DNA of 64,000 bases from UBA2588 sp002339805 (GCA_045562555.1 JBJKVO010000015.1:1-64000); one strand, 5' to 3'. Counted from the first letter of the stretch, positions 50,510 to 60,091 are shown. The notes: generated by a model not told the origin, from the sequence alone. Program-made: numbers and translations.

Positions 50510-52696
50510 ATGAAAATAGATAAAACACTACTAGATGAAATAGCCCTTAGTGAGAAGGAATATGAGAAGATCGTTGAATTAATGGGTCGTTCTCCAAATC
50601 ATCTTGAGCTCGGGCTCTTTGGATCTATGTGGAGCGAACATTGTGGATACAAACATTCCAAACATTTGATCAAAACATTACCAAGCCAATCATCTAGAGT
50701 GTTGTCCGAATCAGGACAAGAAAACGCAGGGGCTATTGATATCGGAGACGGATACGCTGTTGTCTTCAAAGTAGAGTCTCATAATCACCCTTCAGCAGTG
50801 GAGCCATTCCAAGGAGCCGCAACTGGTGTAGGAGGAATAGTACGAGACATATTAGCTATGGGAGCACGCCCGATTGCGATACTCAACTCGTTAAGATTTG
50901 GCCCGCCAGGAGCATCACAAACTGATCACATATTTAATGGAGTAGTGGATGGCATATCTTGGTATGGAAACTGTTTGGGCATCCCAAATGTTGGAGGGGA
51001 AATTTATTTTGACCATTGTTATGAAGATAACCCTCTCGTGAATGCACTGTGTGTTGGACTTGTAAAGGCAGATAACATTGCTAGTTCCTCAGCAAAATCT
51101 GTAGGGAACACAGTCTTATTAGTGGGTGCTGAAACTGGCAGAGATGGTATTCATGGAGCTTCAGGTCTAGCTTCGCGAAACCTGGATTCTGAACAAGAAA
51201 TGAGGCCAACCGTACAGGTCGGCAACCCATTCTTGGAGAAATTACTTATTGAAGGATGTCTCGAAGCATTAGAAACAGGACACGTTGAAGGAATACAGGA
51301 TTGCGGAGCAGCAGGCCTAACTAGCTCTACGGTAGAAGCTGCCAGCAAGGCTGGATTAGGTATTACCATCAATACCTCAAAAGTTCCTGCCAGAGAAGAA
51401 GGAATGACTCCGTATGAAATTATGCTGTCTGAATCACAAGAAAGAATGATATTATTTGTTCGCCCAGAATATGTATCTGAAATCTCACTTATATTCACTA
51501 AATGGGGTATGTATGCTACCGATATCGGCGAGGTTATTCAAAGTCCTCAAATTGTAATATCCGACGGAACAAACGATGTAGCACAAATACCAATTCAATA
51601 TCTTACTGACGCCCCTTCATATTCAACAAATACCTCGTTAGCAAAGTTAGACTCGAATAAAAATACTTTGCATAGACCAGCCCCTATTTTGTCTCCTCAA
51701 GACACATTAGTATCTTTATTATCTAGCCAAAACATAGGTAGCAAAGAATCTGTATATCAGAAATACGATAGCCAAGTACAAACCAACACCTTAATTGGCC
51801 CTCAACACAGTGCTGCAGTGTTAAGAATCAAAGGTACTACAAGAATGATCAGTTTGAGCATTGATTGTAATAGTAGGTATTGTTTCTTAGACCCATATAT
51901 CGGGTCCCAAATAGCAGTTGCTGAAGCTTGTCGTAACGTCAGTTGCACTGGTGCTACGCCAATAGCGTTAACCGATTGTCTCAACTTCGCAAACCCTGAA
52001 AGGCCAGAAATATATCTACAACTTGAACAATCCATATCAGGCATGGGAGTTGCGGCTCAGATTTTTGATACCCCAATAGTCAGTGGTAATGCAAGTTTGT
52101 ACAACCAATCAGATTCTTGCGAGATTTACCCTACTCCAATCATTGGATGCCTGGGTCTTATGCCAAACTCCATAAATCCTTGTAAATCTGGATTCGTTGA
52201 TATAAATTCTGACGTATTCATATTAGGAACCGACACCATACATTGTGATAGCCAAAGCTTGTCAGGGTCAGAATACTACAATGTAATGCACCATTCCACG
52301 ACAGGAACTCCATTTATCGACCTTGAACTCGAATTTAAAGTTCAAGCTTTATGCAGAGATCTCATATCTCAGAATCTAATTCTTTCGGCCCATGACTGTT
52401 CTGAAGGCGGTCTTGCCGTCTCATTAGCTGAGTCATGTTCAATAGGTAATATAGGATTCAAATCATCAGACTTCATCTTTGATGATTGGGAGGCTGATTT
52501 ATTCGGAGAAACTCAATCTAGAATAGTAGTGTCATGCCACAGTACCAAAAGCCAAACCCTAATTGAAATAGCACAAAAAGCCAGTGTTCCGATAATTCAT
52601 ATTGGAAGTACTACGCAAGATTCGTTCCAGTTAGGTAACTCCATCAATAGTAATATAATCACTATTAAAGATGCATGGCAGTCTGCCTTACCTTGA
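50510..52696 (+). CDS. purL: Phosphoribosylformylglycinamidine synthase subunit PurL
   Basis: It converts FGAR to FGAM with ATP. The 728-residue short form carries LGLFGSMWSEHCGYKHSKHLIKTLP, VFKVESHNHPSAVEPFQGAATGVGGIVRDILAMGARPIA, VNVGGE-type IPNVGGEIYFDHCY, GIQDCGAAGLTSSTVEAA and ISAHDCSEGGLAVSLAESC-type LSAHDCSEGGLAVSLAE. These are the two related halves of the PurM-like fold. It is 18 bases after purQ. It overlaps the convergent NYN gene by 9 bases. Confidence 0.97.
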   Translation: MKIDKTLLDEIALSEKEYEKIVELMGRSPNHLELGLFGSMWSEHCGYKHSKHLIKTLPSQSSRVLSESGQENAGAIDIGDGYAVVFKVESHNHPSAVEPFQGAATGVGGIVRDILAMGARPIAILNSLRFGPPGASQTDHIFNGVVDGISWYGNCLGIPNVGGEIYFDHCYEDNPLVNALCVGLVKADNIASSSAKSVGNTVLLVGAETGRDGIHGASGLASRNLDSEQEMRPTVQVGNPFLEKLLIEGCLEALETGHVEGIQDCGAAGLTSSTVEAASKAGLGITINTSKVPAREEGMTPYEIMLSESQERMILFVRPEYVSEISLIFTKWGMYATDIGEVIQSPQIVISDGTNDVAQIPIQYLTDAPSYSTNTSLAKLDSNKNTLHRPAPILSPQDTLVSLLSSQNIGSKESVYQKYDSQVQTNTLIGPQHSAAVLRIKGTTRMISLSIDCNSRYCFLDPYIGSQIAVAEACRNVSCTGATPIALTDCLNFANPERPEIYLQLEQSISGMGVAAQIFDTPIVSGNASLYNQSDSCEIYPTPIIGCLGLMPNSINPCKSGFVDINSDVFILGTDTIHCDSQSLSGSEYYNVMHHSTTGTPFIDLELEFKVQALCRDLISQNLILSAHDCSEGGLAVSLAESCSIGNIGFKSSDFIFDDWEADLFGETQSRIVVSCHSTKSQTLIEIAQKASVPIIHIGSTTQDSFQLGNSINSNIITIKDAWQSALP

Positions 52697-54139
52697 AAAC
52701 AGCCTCATAACTTTACCTGCCAGCCCAGTACCAGATTCCTCACCCTCTATATCCCCATCATCCTCTGAGCCATTACCTAATTGCCCCCAATGACTCTGCA
52801 AAGCATAATATACTACAGGGTGTTCTCTATTCAGACTAAGAGTTCTCTTCCTCCTGGGTCGTTCCGAACCTTCCTCCTGCACTGAACCCCAGCTCTTTGT
52901 AAAAACCTTGTCGTCCGACAAACTTTTTATCAATTTGTTCACATAAGTTTTTGAATATGTCTTGTCCCAAAGAGTTTTAATTTCTTCAACATCTGCATCC
53001 AATGCTCCTTTAATATTAGAAGAAATTTCATCGCCTAATGTATTTGGGGTTATACTAGTACTTTCCTTCAAATCATATAAATAATCGGACATAACTATAA
53101 TCTGATTAATACGCGACTCATCATTCGAGTCTTTCGAATTGCTAGATTTTTCTAACAGTGCTAATAAATCTGACATCGCTTGAGGGTAAGCACTTATTTT
53201 CTCGGAGTCCTCAACATCAGTATCAACGCTGCTTGATGCTTGATCACTAGAATCGATGTCCTCACTCATAACAGTTTCTTCAGCGGTAATCTCATCAGGA
53301 ACAGGTTCATCTGCTAATATCACCCAGTCAGCCATACCTACTGTAACCATCTGTATTTTCCCTTGATCAGTCGCTGCTTGCACTAATTTCTTAAATCCTG
53401 GAAATCCAAGTCTTCTCTCGTCTAGCCCCGGGTATTGGCGTATTAGGCGTTGCTTCACAGAAGTTAACAAAGGGATTCGTCCACTCTCCCGTTCTCTTAC
53501 AACGATGTTTTCTATAGATTGCAAAATATCTGGGACATCTTGTTTTGAATAATTATTACGGGTAGTAGAAGAATTAAAGGTATTTGCTGTATTAGTTGAG
53601 TCTTGGTCAACATCAATATCATAAAAAATCAGGCCATCTACCAGGGCAGACAGTCTCCTAGAAGTAGTCCACGAAACTCCTATAATAATCACTTTTTTCC
53701 CCATAGTTCTCAGGGCATTAATCACATGTATGAAATCTGAATCCCCAGATACAACCACAAAAGTTTCTATATTAGGATAAGAGTGAGCGCATTCTATACA
53801 ATCCGCAGTCATTTTGACGTCTACACTATTTTTTACTCTCTGAGTACGAGTATTGTTAGTGGAGTTCCCTAGCTGTAATCTGGTCGGTACATACACAGGC
53901 TCTATACCAGAAGCATATAATGCTGGTGGGTCGTTTACGAATTGGCTCGCTCCTTTCAATTCTGGAGAGCGTGTTACCCAATCTGCGTATGCTTTAGCTA
54001 CAACTACACGACCATGATTAGATACTTCTTCTTTCAGAGCAGAAACATTAGGAACTCTATTGCCGCCTGCCAAACTAATTTTGAAGTTCTCCCAGTCTAT
54101 AAAAAGTGCTACATCTCCTAGCACAAAATCATTATTCAT
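52688..54139 (-). CDS. NYN (PIN-like) domain protein with OST-HTH/LOTUS domain
   Basis: The 483 residues begin with a NYN-type nuclease fold: GDVALFIDWENFKISLAGG (acidic active-site Asp), VDVKMTADCIECAHSYPNIETFVVVSGDSDFIHVINALRTMGKKVIIIG (about 105-155), with the expected Asp residues present. A LOTUS-like winged helix spans about 207-278 (IPLLTSVKQRLIRQYPGLDERRLGFPGFKKLVQAATDQGKIQM). An acidic linker and a further helical domain follow. The NYN plus LOTUS pairing is associated with RNA binding or cleavage; the target is unknown. Confidence 0.85.
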   Translation of the reverse strand: MNNDFVLGDVALFIDWENFKISLAGGNRVPNVSALKEEVSNHGRVVVAKAYADWVTRSPELKGASQFVNDPPALYASGIEPVYVPTRLQLGNSTNNTRTQRVKNSVDVKMTADCIECAHSYPNIETFVVVSGDSDFIHVINALRTMGKKVIIIGVSWTTSRRLSALVDGLIFYDIDVDQDSTNTANTFNSSTTRNNYSKQDVPDILQSIENIVVRERESGRIPLLTSVKQRLIRQYPGLDERRLGFPGFKKLVQAATDQGKIQMVTVGMADWVILADEPVPDEITAEETVMSEDIDSSDQASSSVDTDVEDSEKISAYPQAMSDLLALLEKSSNSKDSNDESRINQIIVMSDYLYDLKESTSITPNTLGDEISSNIKGALDADVEEIKTLWDKTYSKTYVNKLIKSLSDDKVFTKSWGSVQEEGSERPRRKRTLSLNREHPVVYYALQSHWGQLGNGSEDDGDIEGEESGTGLAGKVMRLFSR

Positions 54140-54299
54140 TAAAATCCTTATTCTTATTATTTGCGTAACATATTTAAATTATATCGTTTGATATGTTATG
54201 TTATTGCATATATTATCATGTAACAGATTCTATCAACGTATAATCTAGATACGTAAAAATCATAAACTCAATCATTAGTACAAAATTAAAGGTGTAATT

Positions 54300-55109
54300 A
54301 TGACAAGTAACTTACGATTGCAAGACAAAGTTGCAATCATAACAGGAGCCGGTTCAAGTGGACCAGGGATCGGAAATGGGAAAGCAACAGCCATGTTATT
54401 TGCTCAACAAGGAGCAAAAATTCTTGTAGTTGATTCCCAATTAGATCGAGCTGAAGAAACTCTAAAGCTTATACAAGAAGAAAACGGAGTCGCTTCAGTA
54501 TTTCAAGCCGACGTTACTAGCGCTTCAGATTGTGAAGCAATGGTAGATGCAGCAATGTCTAGGTACGGTAGATTGGACATTTTAGATAACAATGTTGGCA
54601 TATCTAGAAGAGGAACAGTTTTAGAGGTTTCAGAGGAAGACTGGGATCAAGTAATGGCAGTTAATGTTAAAAGCATAGTATTAGCGAGCAAATTTGCCAT
54701 ACCTGCAATGAAGGAAAACGGGCAAGGTTCTATAATCAATATATCTTCCATAGCAGGACTCAGGGCTCATAGCAGTACACCATATACTGCTTCTAAATCG
54801 GCAGTAATAGGACTCACATTTTCTATGGCTGCTGACCATGGTAGAGACGGCATAAGAGTAAACTGCATAGCACCAGGCCTACCTTATACTCCAATGGTTG
54901 CTCCTCGTATGAATGACAACCTACGAGAAACCCGAAAAAATGCTGCACCATTAGGAACAGAAGGCACTGGCTGGGATGTAGCATATGCAGCGCTTTTTTT
55001 CGCTAGTGACGAGGCTAGATGGGTCACCGGAGTAACCATGCCAGTAGATGCTGGCCTAGCAGCAACAAGCCCGGTAACTTATAGCACTCTAGATCAGCAA
55101 AAATATTAA
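54300..55109 (+). CDS. Short-chain dehydrogenase/reductase
   Basis: A classical SDR of 269 residues. Its cofactor loop TGAGSSGPGIGNGKA has an insertion between the first and last glycines. NNVGI replaces NNAG. The active site INISSIAGLRAHSSTPYTASKSAVIGL has Ser, Tyr and Lys intact, and VTGVTMPVDAG ends the fold. Substrate unknown. Its 3' end overlaps the convergent FKBP gene by four bases. Confidence 0.92.
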   Translation: MTSNLRLQDKVAIITGAGSSGPGIGNGKATAMLFAQQGAKILVVDSQLDRAEETLKLIQEENGVASVFQADVTSASDCEAMVDAAMSRYGRLDILDNNVGISRRGTVLEVSEEDWDQVMAVNVKSIVLASKFAIPAMKENGQGSIINISSIAGLRAHSSTPYTASKSAVIGLTFSMAADHGRDGIRVNCIAPGLPYTPMVAPRMNDNLRETRKNAAPLGTEGTGWDVAYAALFFASDEARWVTGVTMPVDAGLAATSPVTYSTLDQQKY

Positions 55110-55537
55110 GATATAGAAACTAGCGTCACAGAAAAAATAAGATCTTTACCTGCCAAGAAGTGATTACCATCTAATGTCACGTCCTGTTCTCCTATTTCTT
55201 TGACAGTAAACTGTATTGCACTTCCATCGGGTTGACTTGCAGAGATTTCCATCCCAACTTCTAAGGATAAATCATCGGGGAATTGGTCACTTGGAACAGC
55301 TATTATTTTAGCGGGGTCATAAATACCATAAGCCTCTTCCGGAGGGATTGTGATCTCTTTTTCTTCATCAAGAGACATTCCAATAACCCCTTTGTCAAAA
55401 CCAGGAATCATCTGTCCCGCACCCACAGTAAACTCTAATGGCTCCCGACCTTCAGAAGAATCAAACACATTGCCGTCCAACAATTTACCTGTGTAGTGAA
55501 CTTTTACATTATCTCCTTGTTTAACCACATCCGCCAT
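55106..55537 (-). CDS. FKBP-type (SlyD-like) peptidyl-prolyl isomerase
   Basis: The 143 residues begin MADVVKQGDNVKVHYTGKLLDGNVFDSSEGREPLEFTVGAGQMIPGFDKGVIGMSLDEEKEITIPPEEAYG, with the inserted-flap form of SlyD-type FKBPs. The second half ends with NHFLAGKDLIFSVTLVSI. The histidine-rich metal tail of E. coli SlyD is absent. The ATG at 55537 has GGAG upstream and aligns with homologues; the earlier in-frame ATG at 55564 is less likely. Confidence 0.93.
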   Translation of the reverse strand: MADVVKQGDNVKVHYTGKLLDGNVFDSSEGREPLEFTVGAGQMIPGFDKGVIGMSLDEEKEITIPPEEAYGIYDPAKIIAVPSDQFPDDLSLEVGMEISASQPDGSAIQFTVKEIGEQDVTLDGNHFLAGKDLIFSVTLVSIS

Positions 55538-55624
55538 TACAATCTCCAAACTAAATAGATGCAACGAATATATCTTTAATGTTTGGACGGTACCACATAT
55601 TTAGGTACTTTATATTGTCAATAT

Positions 55625-56968
55625 CTAAACAACAAATCCAATGAGATTCCAATACGGTAACACAATAAAATATGCTATCAGTATCACAGACACCATCATT
55701 ACGCATGCAAACCTGAACACTTCCATATTCGTTAAGCCACTGCGTTCGAATATAATTAATCCAGATCCAGTCCCAGCGCAGTAAAATATCACGGAATCCC
55801 CAATTACAACAGTAATAAATCCAATAACAATAGGTTCGAATCCCAAAATACTCGCAAAACCCATAGTCAACGGAATCATAATAACCAAGTATGCAGATAT
55901 ATTGTTAAACGCTATCCTAGCCAATCCAATCAATACCATTACCAGGATCAATAATGCACTACTATTCTCAGTTATATTTAATCCAAGACTTAAAATACTT
56001 GTCGCCATCCACTGAGCCCCTCCACTATCCAAAAACGCTAATCCAAGTGAAAGTGCTGCTGCTGTTATGAAAAAGTTGCTCCAAGCTATTCCCTTCTGTA
56101 ATTCATCCCAACTTAATATTCCGATTTTAGGAGACATCAATAACACGAAAGCTAATACTGCTGGTACAGAAGCGTGAAACCCATGAATGAAATCAGTGAA
56201 CCACAAAATCACTGTAATCGAAATGATAATAATTACTTTGATTTCTTGAGGCTTAAGTGGGCCATATTTACTTTTGTTCAATTCTTGAATGGGTAATCCT
56301 CGCACATCTTTCAAATACCAGAAATATAAAATAGTCCCTCCCACGAATAAATTCAGGTAGAAAGGAACACTCATGATTACAAACCATTCTATCCAGGAAA
56401 AATCTCCTAATAGTCCAGATGCCACCACTGGTGTAATTCCTCCTGCTAACAACGCAGTCGAAGCACAACGGTTTAGAGCTAACATTGCCATCATCAGCAT
56501 TTTATGAAATGGATGAGTCTTAGGAATGTGCCAACTATCCAAAACTTCTTCGTACATGTTCACAATAATTGCACCTCTGGTAGTAGCTGAGGGCAACACA
56601 AATGTCAAAAGTACAAACGACAGTAACATCTGAAAATACATAAGTATCGGATTACCTAAAGATGCATTTATGATATAACTGGCAACTCTTTCAGCCAGAC
56701 CAGAAACTCTGACGGCAAAACCCATAGCTAAAATGCCTATTAAGAAATAGCATATGGGCTTACTAAATCCCACCAATGCGTCGGAAAAGGAATCTACGCC
56801 ACCAGCAACAGTTAATAGCAAAATACAGAAAAAACTCGTAGTTACAGCAGAAATCCAATCTGTAATCCAAAGCGCTACTGCAATCATCATGACAATAACA
56901 CATACTTTTGTCTGAAAGTCTATATCCGCAAAAATAGCGACCAGCAAAGCCGCAACACCTGCAATCAA
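55625..56968 (-). CDS. SLC13/DASS-type anion permease
   Basis: A permease of at least 447 residues with about 11-12 spans. Features include LITDWISAVTTSFFCILLLTVAGGVDSFSDALVGFSKPICYFLIGI, FVLLTFVLPSATTRGAIIVNM and the second half AISAYLVIMIPLT-like NNISAYLVIMIPLTMGFA, as in Na+/dicarboxylate or sulfate carriers. The TTG at 56968 is weakly supported. A strong AGGAAGG site at 57017-57011 precedes an in-frame extension (VISISKISGVSGVL) that has no ATG, GTG or TTG; ATT at 57004 is possible. Downstream of the TPP and FAD genes. Confidence 0.82.
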   Translation of the reverse strand: MIAGVAALLVAIFADIDFQTKVCVIVMMIAVALWITDWISAVTTSFFCILLLTVAGGVDSFSDALVGFSKPICYFLIGILAMGFAVRVSGLAERVASYIINASLGNPILMYFQMLLSFVLLTFVLPSATTRGAIIVNMYEEVLDSWHIPKTHPFHKMLMMAMLALNRCASTALLAGGITPVVASGLLGDFSWIEWFVIMSVPFYLNLFVGGTILYFWYLKDVRGLPIQELNKSKYGPLKPQEIKVIIIISITVILWFTDFIHGFHASVPAVLAFVLLMSPKIGILSWDELQKGIAWSNFFITAAALSLGLAFLDSGGAQWMATSILSLGLNITENSSALLILVMVLIGLARIAFNNISAYLVIMIPLTMGFASILGFEPIVIGFITVVIGDSVIFYCAGTGSGLIIFERSGLTNMEVFRFACVMMVSVILIAYFIVLPYWNLIGFVV

Positions 56969-57019
56969 TACACCTGATACACCTGATATTTTACTTATTG
57001 AAATTACGAGCCTTCCTAT

Positions 57020-58141
57020 TTATGAATTAATGAAACGGCCTGGATTCATAAAACCTATATTGTAATCAGCATAGCCTTTTATCAACAGTGACTTAATGAT
57101 TTCACCAGTAACTAAACTTAAATGAATTCCTTTGTGACCATGTCCAATAGCAAGATAAATACCCTTAAGAGTAGGCAATGCGCCTACGATTGGTAAATTA
57201 TCTGGAGACATTGGCCTAAACCCATACATTGTTTCAACGATCCGGGCATCTTCCAAACACGGCATTACTGACATCACCCAATTCAAAATTGTTTCCGTCG
57301 CTTTATGGTTGGGAGGTTCATCATAATTATTAAACTCAGAAGTGCTGCCTGCACTTATTAAATCATCTCCTCTATGAATTAAGTGCCAAGATTCTACTCC
57401 CCCAAAATGGAACCCTAAAGGCTCACCAGAATAGCTCATTCTTATAGATTGACCTTTAAGAGGATTAATATTAATTCCAAGCCCCAATTCTTGGAGTAAT
57501 GGATTAGACCCTATACCAGAACAAACAACGATATTATCACCATAAATCTTTCCTGATTGACACGTAACTCCGATCACTCGATCGTTATTCTTAATCAGTC
57601 CAACAGCTTTCCTTTGGTAAATATCTGTCCCTTGTTTTTCCGCAGACACAGCTAATGCCAAGGTAAATTTATAGCTATCTATTTGAGTTTCCAGTGGGAT
57701 ATAACCTGCAGCTAAAATATTGTGGGATAATCTATTATCTAATTTGCGGGTCTCTTCTCCGGACATAAAGTAGAAAGGATAACGTTGACGCACAGAAGTA
57801 AAATTAGCACGTTCTTTCAACGTTTCAATCTCTGATTCAGTCAAAGCTAATCTCAAGCCCGGCTTTACAACTGAAAGGCAATCGATACCACTTAACTCAT
57901 TGATTCTAGGAACATCTTGATCAAATAATTTACTACTTTCGAACAATAAATCGTTAATGTTATTTCCTGGATCATAATCGTATGTATTCGATAAAAATCC
58001 TGTAGCATGAGCGGACGCACCACTAGAAATCGCATTTTCATCAAGCAATGCCACTGAAAGGCCGTCTCTCGATGCATAATAAGCTACAGAGGAACCTACA
58101 GCCCCCGCGCCGATCACTACTACGTCATAATTCTTTTCCAT
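57020..58141 (-). CDS. FAD-dependent D-amino-acid/glycine oxidase-type protein
   Basis: A DAO-family flavoprotein of 373 residues. The FAD motif VVVIGAGAVGSSVAYYASRDGLSVALLDENAISSGASAHATGFLS begins at residue 5. The middle has INPLKGQSIRMSYSGEP, and the end shows GFRPMSPDNLPIVGALPTLKGIYLAIGHGHKGIHLSLVTGEIIKSLL, typical of DadA/SoxB-like amine oxidases. It would oxidise an amino acid or secondary amine to an oxo acid. The next upstream genes on this strand encode a TPP decarboxylase, which could use that oxo acid. Confidence 0.9.
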   Translation of the reverse strand: MEKNYDVVVIGAGAVGSSVAYYASRDGLSVALLDENAISSGASAHATGFLSNTYDYDPGNNINDLLFESSKLFDQDVPRINELSGIDCLSVVKPGLRLALTESEIETLKERANFTSVRQRYPFYFMSGEETRKLDNRLSHNILAAGYIPLETQIDSYKFTLALAVSAEKQGTDIYQRKAVGLIKNNDRVIGVTCQSGKIYGDNIVVCSGIGSNPLLQELGLGININPLKGQSIRMSYSGEPLGFHFGGVESWHLIHRGDDLISAGSTSEFNNYDEPPNHKATETILNWVMSVMPCLEDARIVETMYGFRPMSPDNLPIVGALPTLKGIYLAIGHGHKGIHLSLVTGEIIKSLLIKGYADYNIGFMNPGRFINS

Positions 58142-58163
58142 ATTAGAAATAATTACTATAGAA

Positions 58164-58751
58164 CTAGTTATTTACCCCAATTCTATTCTTAAAATCAGAA
58201 ATTATTTGGTCTCTAGTACGAGTCTGCCATTTTACCCTTTGACCTATAGGTACATTTGTGACTTCAGGAATTATCTTCAATGCAATAAACACTGGTCCTT
58301 CCAGAGCTAGGATTTCTTCTATGCTGGAAGCAAAGTCTTCTATATTATCGAATGCGTAAGTGTTTGGATATCCGGATCCACGTGCAATCATGTCATATGC
58401 AATGTTTTCTGCGTTAGGAACTGGTTGTCCTCCTGTAGTTCCATAAACCCCATTATCGAGCATAAAATGATAGAAATTATTAGGCATTTTGTCTGCTATC
58501 GTTGGCAAAGCTCCCAGGCCCATAAGTACATCGCCTTCTGAGTCAAACTGTATCACTTTTTCATTAGGTCTAGATAATGCGAGTCCCAACGCAAACGAAG
58601 AATGACCACCCATGGCAGGATCACCGAGAGCAATGTCTAAATCAGGTTGCTCACTTACAGATTGCCAATGCCTTCCTCCTCTTCCTGAGAGAACAATACT
58701 ATTCCCTCGATATTTATTAAATATTTTGAACATTTCCAAAGTATCTATCAT
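58164..58751 (-). CDS. Beta subunit of a TPP decarboxylase (sulfopyruvate/phosphonopyruvate type)
   Basis: The 195-residue C-terminal TPP-binding half contains SGRGGRHWQSVSEQPDLDIALGDPAMGGHSSFALGLALSRPNEKVIQFDSEGDVLMGLGAL. Later NNFYHFMLDNGVYGTTGGQPVPNAENIAYD follows; the DN-x-x-Y-x-TGGQP end of the motif is typical of sulfopyruvate (ComE) and phosphonopyruvate decarboxylases. It is followed closely by the FAD oxidase (22 bases) and preceded by the alpha subunit (23 bases). Confidence 0.82.
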   Translation of the reverse strand: MIDTLEMFKIFNKYRGNSIVLSGRGGRHWQSVSEQPDLDIALGDPAMGGHSSFALGLALSRPNEKVIQFDSEGDVLMGLGALPTIADKMPNNFYHFMLDNGVYGTTGGQPVPNAENIAYDMIARGSGYPNTYAFDNIEDFASSIEEILALEGPVFIALKIIPEVTNVPIGQRVKWQTRTRDQIISDFKNRIGVNN

Positions 58752-58774
58752 TTTAAATCTCCTATCATTAAAGT

Positions 58775-59287
58775 CTAATTAAAACCGTGGAATTCATCCC
58801 CAATAAGCACTGCTACTGGATTTTGGATTTTCTCTGCATCCTCGAAAGCCCAAGATATACGGTCGGCATCATCATTACTTTCAACCAAATAATACTTAAC
58901 ATTAAAAGCATTCAAGAATGGTTCCGTGTATGTAGCAGCAGTATCAGCGTTCCGACCGTGCCTGGTGTAACCCCTGTAACCAATCATTAATACTACCGGA
59001 ATGTTCATACCCATACACCATCCACGAAGGGAATCTCCTGATTCCATAAGTCCTGTATTTTGTATAAGAATAACCGGTTTTGCTCCTCCTGTTGATAATC
59101 CAGCTGCAGTAGAAAAGGCATGCCCTTCCCTACTAACAGGGACCAACGTTAAAGATGGCTCCTGCTCCATAAGTAAATATAAGAAGTTAGTTTCACTATC
59201 CGGTAACCACACGATATGTGTTACACCTTGTTTCTTAAATTCATTAATAATTAAATCGGGACTTAATTCTGCTTTTTGTGTACTCAT
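58775..59287 (-). CDS. Alpha subunit of a TPP decarboxylase (sulfopyruvate/phosphonopyruvate type)
   Basis: The 170-residue pyrimidine-binding half has FKKQGVTHIVWLPDSETNFLYLLMEQEPSLTLVPVSREGHAFSTAAGLSTGGAKPVILIQNTGLMESGDSLRGW. The conserved Glu (SREG) that activates thiamine is present. The 'NTGLMESGDSLRG' segment and the two-gene layout match sulfopyruvate decarboxylase ComD or phosphonopyruvate decarboxylase. The ATG at 59287 is preferred; a TTG at 59296 adds three residues. Confidence 0.82.
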   Translation of the reverse strand: MSTQKAELSPDLIINEFKKQGVTHIVWLPDSETNFLYLLMEQEPSLTLVPVSREGHAFSTAAGLSTGGAKPVILIQNTGLMESGDSLRGWCMGMNIPVVLMIGYRGYTRHGRNADTAATYTEPFLNAFNVKYYLVESNDDADRISWAFEDAEKIQNPVAVLIGDEFHGFN

Positions 59288-59314
59288 ACTCTTCAAACCT
59301 TTAAATTTTTTTTT

Positions 59315-60091
59315 CTATTTAGTGGCTTTAGGTTTTCTGCCTTTCCTTGCGAGAAAGTCACTAAATCCATCTTCAACTGACAATCCTTTGAACCTTCCTT
59401 TTCTAGCTTCCACTTCAGCCTGGAATTGGTCTCTAAGAGGCTCTCCAATATGTTCTGTCACCATCTGTTTTATATTAGCCACACCTTGAGCGCGGTTTTT
59501 GGCTATACCGCTAGCTATCTCTATTGTTTTATCCATTAATTGGTTAGAGTCAAACAAATGATTAATGAGCCCCAAATGATATGCTTCATCAGCAAACACT
59601 TCTCTTCCACTGTATAACAATTCCTTAGCTTTATTGATGCCTACTAACATTGGAAGACTCCAGGTTGCATTCATTTGGCCATAATTAACAGCCAGGAATC
59701 TAAAACTAGACTTTTCGCAGCCAACTAAGAAATCTAATGAAGTGGCCATAACCGTGCCGCCTCCGTAACATAATCCATTAATAGCACCAATTATAGGCTT
59801 GGACGAAGTTGCCATATGCCAAGTGTATTCGGCTCTCTTGTCTTGTGAACTATTTCTTTGCTCCGGACTAAATTCTCTGTTTTCGTGTATATCAGCCCCT
59901 GCTGAAAACGCTCGTTCACCAGCTCCAGTAACAATAATAGCGCCGACATTTTCATCGACTTCCATGTCATTAACTGCTTGGTTAACCTCAGTAACTAGTT
60001 GCAAACTCAATGCATTCAAGACATCAGGGCGATTCAATGTGATAATACCAACACGATCTTGTTGGTCTACTAAAATATTTTCGTACGACAT
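59315..60091 (-). CDS. Enoyl-CoA hydratase/isomerase family protein
   Basis: The 258-residue crotonase-fold protein has RVGIITLNRPDVLNALSLQLVTEVNQAV, AIIVTGAGERAFSAGADIHE and KPIIGAINGLCYGGGTVMATSLDFLVGCEKSSFRF, with both oxyanion-hole segments. The catalytic Glu positions are not conserved, so hydratase activity is uncertain. GGAGGAGG before the ATG at 60091 settles the start. It is the first gene of the minus-strand operon running to the SLC13 permease. Confidence 0.88.
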   Translation of the reverse strand: MSYENILVDQQDRVGIITLNRPDVLNALSLQLVTEVNQAVNDMEVDENVGAIIVTGAGERAFSAGADIHENREFSPEQRNSSQDKRAEYTWHMATSSKPIIGAINGLCYGGGTVMATSLDFLVGCEKSSFRFLAVNYGQMNATWSLPMLVGINKAKELLYSGREVFADEAYHLGLINHLFDSNQLMDKTIEIASGIAKNRAQGVANIKQMVTEHIGEPLRDQFQAEVEARKGRFKGLSVEDGFSDFLARKGRKPKATK

